A stretch of 15,353 nucleotides of DNA. Source: Acanthaster planci (Eukaryota; Echinodermata; Asteroidea; Valvatida; Acanthasteridae). The stretch spans positions 1,237,176-1,252,528 of the forward strand of contig NW_019091428.1 in the NCBI RefSeq assembly GCF_001949145.1. Reading direction: 5' to 3'. The translations under genes and the position numbers were made by a program. How positions within the stretch are numbered: the first letter of the stretch is position 1; each line of letters begins with the position of its first letter. Shown here piece by piece: positions 9,839 through 15,353 of this stretch. The notes beneath the pieces were generated by a model. The model did not search any database and had not been told where the DNA came from. It saw only the letters and a program-made list of their open reading frames with translations.

Positions 9839-9907
9839 ACATCATCCTCAGGAGGTCCGAATCCTTCCTTTCGAGTCTCTTTTACACACTTTGAGTAGTT
9901 AGGGTTG

Positions 9908-10153
9908 ATGCATATCACAAGAGTTCCTGGTTGTGTTCCTTTCATGTTGGCAAATTGCACCTCGCCACGGGAAACTCAGATTTGTCGAACTGAGGTGGCA
10001 TTTTCCTTCGCTCAAGTTACACTTAGACGAGCTTCAGCAACATGTTTGCACTTGGAAGTCTACTCCTTGTTGCATCGGTGTGTCGAGAATGCAGTGGGCG
10101 TTTCTTCACAAGGCATCCAGACGATACCGTTGCTGTTACAGGACACAATGTGA
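9908..10153 (+). other. Upstream ORF overlapping the receptor start
   Basis: An ATG at 9908 (a second in the same frame is at 9944) opens an 81-codon frame ending with TGA at 10151-10153. It overlaps the receptor start codon at 10042 in another frame. If the transcript includes 9908, this would depress translation of the receptor. If transcription starts after ~9946, the frame is irrelevant. It has no domain and is probably not a real protein. Confidence 0.25.
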
Positions 10154-11868
10154 CTCTGAGCTGCGCACTCAATGTTGTGGCATGCGCTTACCCACCTGAT
10201 CAAGGCTACATTATTTATTGGAATTACCAGCACGAGAAGACAAAAAAAAATTACGCCATTACAGCCTGCAGCTCTCCTTATAAACAATTTGAGAAGAAAT
10301 ATGCTGTCTCTTCACATGAGCTCAAATGGACCTTACACATACGAAACGTTGAGCAAGGTGATGGTGGGGATTACTGGTGCACTGTATTTTCCTATCCCGA
10401 TAATGTACACTACCTTTCAGAATCTGCAACACTCACTGCTATACTACCGATAAAGACGGCTGTGCAACCGGCTCAACTCAGTGCAGCAGTGGGGGAATCC
10501 GCTGCTTTTCATTGCCGACCTTATCGACGACATAACAGCATGGTAAAATATGTTTGGTACATTAACGGCACTTTGCAAGAAGAGGAGACTGTGCCAAGCA
10601 ATCTCCAACTATCGGAGAGTGGACAGAATCTCACAATTTTGATGCTAACAGAGACATTCAACAACACCTCCATCACTTGCGGTTTGTTAAGTGGCAAGGT
10701 TCGACTGACGAGGCAAAGAAAAAGAGCCCTGTTACTTGTTTACAGGGAGACAGAACGCAGTGTAGCCACGTTATATACGTCAACGACAGAAATGTTCCCC
10801 CCATCTCCATCAGAACGACAGAAGGAACAAGATAGTAGGGCAGTAGACTTGCCTAAAAATCCTCTGTCGACAGGCAAATATCAGGTTCCCTCGTCGACCA
10901 CACCCGCGACTCGTGGACCAAAGCACAGTGGCACAGATCCTGGTCACAAGTCCACACCCTCCCTTCAATCAGGCAACCCATCAGTCATTTTGATAGGAGG
11001 TGTTGTCGCCGCAGTATTCTTACTTCTTGTCATTGCGTTTCTCCTGTACTTCTTGCTTTTCCATAATCGACGCAAAGCAGACGCCAACCACGCCCGTAAG
11101 ACTCCTCGGGCTCAACGGAGGGAGTCAGGCGCGGCTGAAAGCCTTACATCAGCAGAGACACAGCTAGATCTTGGTGACGTTGCTAAAGCATGTCCCCAAC
11201 CGACGACTGCGGGCACAAGGCTTATGGAACCACCCAAACAATTGACAGCTCTGGAAGTGACCGAGGATTCGAAGCAGCATTCAAGCGCCAGCAAAGACCA
11301 AGGTAAAGCCGACGAATCTCTAGCTAAGGATGGTGCAAACCTGAACACCGATCCTCTAGAAACAGAGGGTAAGAGTCATACCATGCGAGGGAAGAGGGCT
11401 GAGGCTTTGTATGCCATGCCTGATAAACAGTTCCTCAAACCAAAGGCAACGGACTCCTCTCAAAAAGCTAATGGACAGAAGACAAAGAAGCCCAAAATAT
11501 CCGGGCAAAAGTCTCGTGACGACTGTAAGAAACCGATCATTGCTGTCAAACTGTACTCAGGACTGAGACGTGCAACTACCAACCAATCGTCAAGCGATGT
11601 AAAGCCGCCCCGGGTTGTACCGTATCACGTCGCCAAAGGACGAGCGGGTGCACCCTCCCGAGAGGCCCTAGAGCCGGTGAGCGATGCCCAGGAAGAGTCA
11701 AAGAATGACGACCCAGGACAGAGGAATGTGGAAAATCTGGTTTATGCCGACCTGGATCTGCGAGGAAAGGATCGAGGTGAAGCAGAGGGAGCAAGCATCA
11801 TCTGTACCGAGGAAGAGACTCTCTACGCTGATATCGTCAACAAAGGCACACTGGGTAATTTAAGATAG
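10042..11868 (+). CDS. Two-Ig-domain inhibitory-type receptor with ITIM and ITSM-like tail (gene 2)
   Basis: A single-pass cell-surface receptor of 608 residues in one uninterrupted frame. The start is supported by an in-frame TAG at 10024, A at -3, and an immediate signal peptide (hydrophobic residues 4-13, likely cleavage after Gly19). Ig1 (about 20-134) is V-type: Cys41, Trp60 and the DGGDYWC motif ending at Cys113. Extra Cys48 and Cys76 could form a second disulfide. Ig2 (about 140-234) has Cys158, Trp172 and Cys213 and lacks the DxGxYxC motif. Glycosylation sites are N36, N175, N196, N207 and N208. A Ser/Thr/Pro-rich stalk runs to ~313, then an uncharged TM helix at 315-340 (10984-11061), then a 268-residue tail. 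Tail tyrosines are 457, 505, 528, 568 and 595. LVYADL (Tyr568) fits the ITIM pattern [SIVL]xYxx[LVI]. TLYADI (Tyr595) fits the ITSM pattern TxYxx[VI]. They are 27 residues apart. In known receptors such motifs, once phosphorylated, recruit SH2 phosphatases; inhibitory signalling here is inference. Ligand and orthologue are unknown. The lack of introns is unusual for an Ig receptor. Confidence 0.9.
   Translation: MFALGSLLLVASVCRECSGRFFTRHPDDTVAVTGHNVTLSCALNVVACAYPPDQGYIIYWNYQHEKTKKNYAITACSSPYKQFEKKYAVSSHELKWTLHIRNVEQGDGGDYWCTVFSYPDNVHYLSESATLTAILPIKTAVQPAQLSAAVGESAAFHCRPYRRHNSMVKYVWYINGTLQEEETVPSNLQLSESGQNLTILMLTETFNNTSITCGLLSGKVRLTRQRKRALLLVYRETERSVATLYTSTTEMFPPSPSERQKEQDSRAVDLPKNPLSTGKYQVPSSTTPATRGPKHSGTDPGHKSTPSLQSGNPSVILIGGVVAAVFLLLVIAFLLYFLLFHNRRKADANHARKTPRAQRRESGAAESLTSAETQLDLGDVAKACPQPTTAGTRLMEPPKQLTALEVTEDSKQHSSASKDQGKADESLAKDGANLNTDPLETEGKSHTMRGKRAEALYAMPDKQFLKPKATDSSQKANGQKTKKPKISGQKSRDDCKKPIIAVKLYSGLRRATTNQSSSDVKPPRVVPYHVAKGRAGAPSREALEPVSDAQEESKNDDPGQRNVENLVYADLDLRGKDRGEAEGASIICTEEETLYADIVNKGTLGNLR
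10984..11061 (+). other. Transmembrane segment of gene 2
   Basis: Residues 315-340 are an unbroken run of hydrophobic residues with no charge, followed at once by HNRRK as a stop-transfer. There is no Lys or Arg inside the helix to pair with an ITAM adaptor. That fits a receptor that signals through its own tail. Confidence 0.85.
11737..11835 (+). other. Tandem ITIM / ITSM-like motif pair
   Basis: LVYADL at residues 566-571 (Tyr codon 11743) and TLYADI at 593-598 (Tyr codon 11824). Both have the acidic +2 residue and aliphatic +3 residue favoured by SH2 phosphatases. A spacing of 27 residues is close to that of known ITIM-ITSM pairs in vertebrate receptors. The linker is acidic at its C-terminal side (TEEET). 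The pair sits at the extreme C-terminus, where it is accessible. Confidence 0.8.
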
Positions 11869-13395
11869 AGAATCCAACACCTCGCATACTGGAAATACGA
11901 CGACGACTGCGACAGTTACTCCAGTCGGAAACAGGTCTGAATCGTTCTTTTGGGATTATGGTTATCTCTGTTGTTCTAAAATCAAACTAAAAATCAAACT
12001 CAAAAATGAACAAATATGGTTTCAGAATTTAACCTTTAATTGTTACTATAATTACATGAGTACAATTTATAAATCTTACGTAATGATGATATTGACACAG
12101 TACACCAAGAATTGTTTGTACCATTTTGAACACAGTTGAAGGTTGTATCTTTTGTGAACAATTAACTTCTTTTAAGAAATTAGGAAATGTGACATTTTCC
12201 ATGTTTCATCTCACACCAGATATTAGAAGTCGTAGCATTAGATATCCATGATTTTGGTGTAGTAGATTTAATGTAATGTGTAACAATCGGATTCATCTTG
12301 TTGCTTATTTTAAGCACTGACCAAATATCTCAATCTTGTGATCTTTAAATAAGGGCGTGTAATTGTAAATGACATTCTAATTTGGGCTTGTAACAGTGTT
12401 TGTTGCAGTGTTACATATCAACTGTAAATTCGGCCGTGACCGACTCGGTTTTTTTTTCAATGGTTTCTACATTTTAGCAAACCAGGCACATAGTCGTAGC
12501 CTCAGCAACAGTGCCGTTTCGGTCCAAGCAAATATAAACATTTTGCAGTGGCACAAACACACACATTCTGCAGTGAAAATGCGACACGCGCTCTTCATGT
12601 CAACCGTTTCCTCCTTATTTTGTCTGCTTTTTACTTTCCGCTTATCATGTTTGGAAATTTTATTTTTTTTTAAAAATTGGCATTTCACGGTCATTATTAC
12701 TTCAACGTTTTGCATGTAGGCATTTCTTAGGCTAGTTCTTGAGGCACCTTTCCATATGAGCCAAGCGTTGCGCATCCGTCAGAATCGCTCCCGGAGAAAC
12801 TGTGACGGCCGAATGCAATGCACACGTGTTTTATGTTAATAGAGTCGATTTGTGTGTCCGTCAAAGTGAAACGCATGAACGCATCGTCATAGCAACGCAC
12901 CCAAAAAACGTGGGTATGGAAAGGCACCTTCAGGGAGTTGGTCACGGCGTTGTTCAAAGGTGGAGCCTAGTGCCAACAGTGCGGGATTCACCCTCATAAA
13001 ACAAAGAGGATGGACAAACAGGTTTCTATGGTAAAATTTCAAGTATTTTCTGCTCCCCCTTCAAGTATCTTGCTAATTTTCTTTATTTTGGGGAACGTTA
13101 CGATATTCAGACGTTCTGATTTTTGAAGTTGATACAAAAAATTGTATTTGACCTCCTGTCAAAGTGATCGTTTTTATGGTGTATCTTATTTTCAAACGTC
13201 TCAACTTAAAGTTTGTCGTTCTGGATAGTTACGAGTTTGTCCTGAAGGTTGGCATTTTTAGTAGCGTACTCTTAAAGAACGTATTTCTTTAGTGTATGCT
13301 GAGACTGATCAGATAAGTGGGTAAATCCAAGTCACAAACGGGAAGTTCCCCGACACAAAACACAAAACCAATTCAATTCTGTGAAAAAATAATAA
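11869..13395. other. Spacer between gene 2 and gene 3, no gene supported
   Basis: The first ~850 bp are AT-rich with no canonical AATAAA downstream of the gene 2 stop. I searched for Ig2-like sequence ahead of gene 3 and found none. Around 12743-12928 there is a GC-richer patch bounded by a 14-bp inverted repeat with two mismatches (GGCACCTTTCCATA / TATGGAAAGGCACC), possibly a decayed short transposon. The 107-codon frame at 12396-12719 and its antisense counterparts show no domain. Confidence 0.5.
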
Positions 13396-14041
13396 ATGCA
13401 GATTCCGACGTCAGATGAGAGTACAGCAAAGTGGAAGGGTTCACACCTCAACAACCTCCCAGTGTACCCATCCTCCCGACAACTAATCAACTTGTTTCTG
13501 ATTATGCTAGAGACCGGCCCCTCTGTTTGTCTTCCATGCCCTGAACGTGGAAACTCGTCCTTTATTTTAGCCATATCGGGATGGACTGTCATCACTATGA
13601 TCTTTGTCGCAGTCTTCATGTACTTTTTTGTTTCCAAAGCGCGGTATCAGCTGAGTCCATGTGCAAACTGCAATCAACGTCCGACTGGAGACGCGGCTAC
13701 ATCTTCGACAGACAGCAAGGAGGCTGACACGTACATAGATATGCTGCCGACTGGAAGTGAGCACTCCTCCCGCCCTGTGCAACGTCCAACTGGAGACGAG
13801 GCAAAGGGTGTCACTGAAGGCAAAGGAAGCACATACGTACATGGATCTGCTACGGACTAAGAGTGGACGTGCTTCAAGGTGTCCATGTGGGAAATCAGGT
13901 CATGTCATCAGTGGACGGAGTCGAAGTGCTGAGACTACTACACACACAGACGAAACTGGACCTGCAGTCCATTATGAGGTAGCTGGGTTGAAGCGAGAGA
14001 CAGATTCAGAGGAGCACATCAACGAAGAGTCGGAAACATGA
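13396..14041 (+). pseudogene. TM-plus-tail receptor cassette without Ig domain (gene 3), frameshifted
   Basis: The region is homologous to the 3' half of gene 1. The TM helix (about 13561-13632, ILAISGW then aliphatic residues) matches ILAITGW of gene 1, and both are followed by a short basic segment ending in RYQ. The tail has two repeats of the form RPTGD..T(D/E)xK-acid-TY(I/M)D(M/L)L. The first (from ~13678) has YIDM (Tyr codon 13732), which fits the YxxM pattern of PI3-kinase binding. The second (from ~13783) reads HTYMDLL only after a frame change: AAA at 13822-13824 replaces the expected AA, and the uncorrected frame ends at TAA 13858. The shifted frame runs to TGA at 14039. Its C-terminal residues (HINEESET) align with HVYEEPGN of gene 1. 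The sequence ahead of the TM (13396-13520) is not convincing protein, and no signal peptide or Ig domain is visible. It is either a dead fragment, or a terminal exon of a spliced gene with a base-calling error. Confidence 0.65.
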
Positions 14042-14256
14042 ATGGCATAAAAAGACCTAATAAGAATGGTTATTATTCTAATCATAAAAAATTGTTGGAA
14101 GCCAAAGAAACTTTACGTTTCGGGATCAAATTACACTTTTCAAATGCTTTGTATCTGCTATCTTCACAAATGCAAGTTTCAGACTCCAGTGTTTAAATTT
14201 AAAGACCAAAACTGCATTTATAGCTTTCGTACTTGAGATTTTCGTGGTTGAAATGA
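14042..14256. other. 3' flank of gene 3
   Basis: AT-rich, no gene. AATAAG (near 14060) and CATAAA (near 14047 and 14083) are the closest things to poly(A) signals, and all are weak. Confidence 0.4.
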
Positions 14257-14443
14257 CTTCTCATTACACAGATCAACTCTAATCGATCTCTGTTTCAGAC
14301 TTGTGGCTCCCCTGCAGCCATTTCTTATTGTGATCAGCCGGAAAACTTGACGACTGTCACTGCTTAGTTGGATTGTTAGAAAAAACAAGAAGACAAGAGC
14401 ACAGATATTCAAATTCCAATTTGGGGTAGGGAAGCACACGCAT
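14257..14443. repeat. Direct repeat, copy A
   Basis: This 187-bp sequence starts CTTCTCATTACACAG and ends AAGCACACGCAT. It recurs at 14721-14909 with roughly 92% identity, differing by scattered substitutions, a 3-base change in an A run and a 1-base indel. An ambiguous base (N) follows directly at 14444. On the minus strand both copies share an open frame ending in RSIRVDLCNEK, preceded by a hydrophobic stretch, but the indel puts the upstream parts in different frames. Coding function is therefore unlikely. Confidence 0.8.
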
Positions 14444-14720
14444 NAGAGATACAGTTGTTGTAATTAGATTATTATAGACTTAATGTATTATTTGATGTTA
14501 CTCAGCGTGCTTAAAATGGATTTTACGGATTAATTCATTTTGTGTTTCGTGTGGTTTTCAGAGTTGTCATAATTCTTGTTAAATAGTTGTTAAAAACTTG
14601 TTTTGATTGACAGGTGTCATGATGTTTAAAAGGTCAAGGTGATTACCAGAAACGTTTGTTAACATATTGTGCTCAACTTGAGAGCAAAACGATGGCTGTA
14701 TTAAACGTTTTTTCATTTTG
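14444..14720. other. Spacer between direct repeat copies
   Basis: AT-rich, begins with the N, no gene or repeat recognised. Confidence 0.4.
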
Positions 14721-14909
14721 CTTCTCATTACACAGATCAACTCTAATCGATCTCTGTTTCAGACTTGTGACTCCCCTGCGGCCATTGATTGTTTTGATCA
14801 GCCGGAAAACTTGACAACTGTCACTGCTTAGTTGGATTGTTAGAAAAAAAAACAAGGAGAAAGAGCACAGATATACAAATTCCAATTTGCGGTAGGAAAG
14901 CACACGCAT
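14721..14909. repeat. Direct repeat, copy B
   Basis: Partner of 14257-14443, same orientation, offset 464 bp. The sharp ends at both copies, without an obvious target-site duplication or terminal inverted repeat, favour a local duplication or a member of an uncharacterised dispersed repeat family. Confidence 0.8.
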
Positions 14910-15353
14910 AAACCCCTTCCAAAATAGTTCTCATTTTGGTGTTCAAAGAAGGCAGTGATCACTGCATGTATGCAGTGCCTTGTCTAGACTTTTCATGTGC
15001 AAATCGAAGTGCGCCCTCATTTCAAAGTGGCAGAAGGCTCTTCTACAGGAGCTGAAAGTTGAGTCGTATAGGCCTACCTTCGAAATATTAATTGTTTTGA
15101 AAAGGCAATGTCCTCCAACTTTTCCTTCACAAAATATGATTTTTAAAATAACTTCTTTAAATTCCATTTGTAAAACATCTGCACAAATGGATTCAAACAA
15201 GAAGGAATGGTATTGTAAACGGGTTTGATCGTACATCCAGCAATGATTTTAGCAGGTGTCATATCAAATTTGTGCTGCAGTAGAATTCGGTCTTTGTTCC
15301 TTGAATGGACTCCAAGCCTCACATGCAGCGTGTTAGTGGTTATTTTTCTCTGC
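14910..15353. other. Non-genic 3' end of the window
   Basis: No gene is supported. An 82-codon + strand frame (14980-15228) and a 97-codon minus frame (14943-15236) overlap and neither has a domain. The word ATAGGCCTAC at 15068, often seen in genomes of marine invertebrates, is only a loose hint of origin. Confidence 0.4.

Larger units (their letters stand above)
9406..10743 (+). repeat. Segmental duplication, copy 2
   Basis: This is the longer partner of 7526-8202. It contains the shared upstream block (to 9842), then 609 bp absent from copy 1 (9843-10451: leader, start codon, signal peptide, Ig1), then the shared Ig2 segment (10452-10743). At the end points copy 2 has AT at both 9841-9842 and 10450-10451, so copy 1's junction shows 2 bp of microhomology. 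That is more consistent with a deletion in copy 1 than with an insertion in copy 2. After 10743 similarity falls sharply at the Ig2/stalk boundary. Confidence 0.85.

Noticed and set aside
10711-10728. Furin-type cleavage site at the basic run near residue 224-228 of gene 2
   Set aside because: Possible cuts after the basic run lack Arg at P4, so the R-x-[KR]-R pattern is not met.
11554-11565. YSGL at Tyr505 of gene 2 as a third ITIM
   Set aside because: The -2 residue is Lys, outside the [SIVLT] requirement. It is only a YxxL match.
10042-11868. Classical ITAM in the gene 2 tail
   Set aside because: The two YADL/YADI motifs are 27 residues apart. An ITAM needs about 6-12 residues between its halves.
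12000-13395. Hidden Ig domain belonging to gene 3
   Set aside because: No cysteine/tryptophan pattern or similarity to the Ig1 or Ig2 DNA was found on the + strand.
1-15353. CRISPR array, tRNA or rRNA genes
   Set aside because: No regularly spaced short identical repeats, and no cloverleaf or rRNA-like sequence was recognised by eye. The window is animal in character.

Overview
The window looks like draft genomic DNA from a multicellular animal, probably an invertebrate. The evidence is low coding density, AT-rich spacers, a MITE-like element, degenerate tandem repeats, and long proteins built from immunoglobulin (Ig) domains, a transmembrane (TM) helix and tyrosine-bearing tails. There are no bacterial signals such as operons or ribosome binding sites. 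An invertebrate deuterostome (amphioxus, echinoderm or hemichordate) is my best guess. A cnidarian cannot be excluded, and the species cannot be fixed from sequence alone. One ambiguous base (N, position 14444) confirms draft quality.

Layout. Positions 1-7525 hold no gene I can support. They contain short palindromes, a MITE-like insertion with 13-bp terminal inverted repeats and a 7-bp flanking duplication (1737-1974), and a degenerate repeat family with a 135-145 bp period in two blocks (3770-4015 and 5205-5640). From 7526 to 14041 lies a small cluster of related Ig-superfamily receptor genes, all on the + strand. (1) At 7911-8900 is a receptor missing its signal peptide and first Ig domain. 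It keeps Ig2, a stalk, a TM helix and a repeat-containing tail, with a one-base frameshift between stalk and TM. (2) At 10042-11868 is an intact, apparently intronless 608-residue receptor: signal peptide, V-type Ig1, Ig2, Ser/Thr/Pro-rich stalk, TM helix, and a 268-residue tail ending in an ITIM and an ITSM-like motif. (3) At 13396-14041 is a TM-plus-tail cassette with no recognisable Ig domain. It is homologous to the tail of gene 1 and also carries a one-base frameshift. The 3' end (14042-15353) holds a ~188-bp direct repeat and no supported gene.

How the genes relate. Genes 1 and 2 share nearly the same Ig2 domain and the ~170 bp upstream duplicate, about 96% identical, but have unrelated TM helices and tails. 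Gene 1 instead shares its TM and tail with gene 3. The cluster is therefore mosaic: one ectodomain type is joined to an inhibitory (ITIM/ITSM) tail in gene 2 and to a tail with YMDL-type motifs in gene 1. This resembles the paired-receptor logic of fast-evolving immune or allorecognition clusters. That functional reading is inference. The domain mosaic, the clean loss of Ig1 in gene 1, and the mostly amino-acid-changing differences in Ig2 are visible directly.
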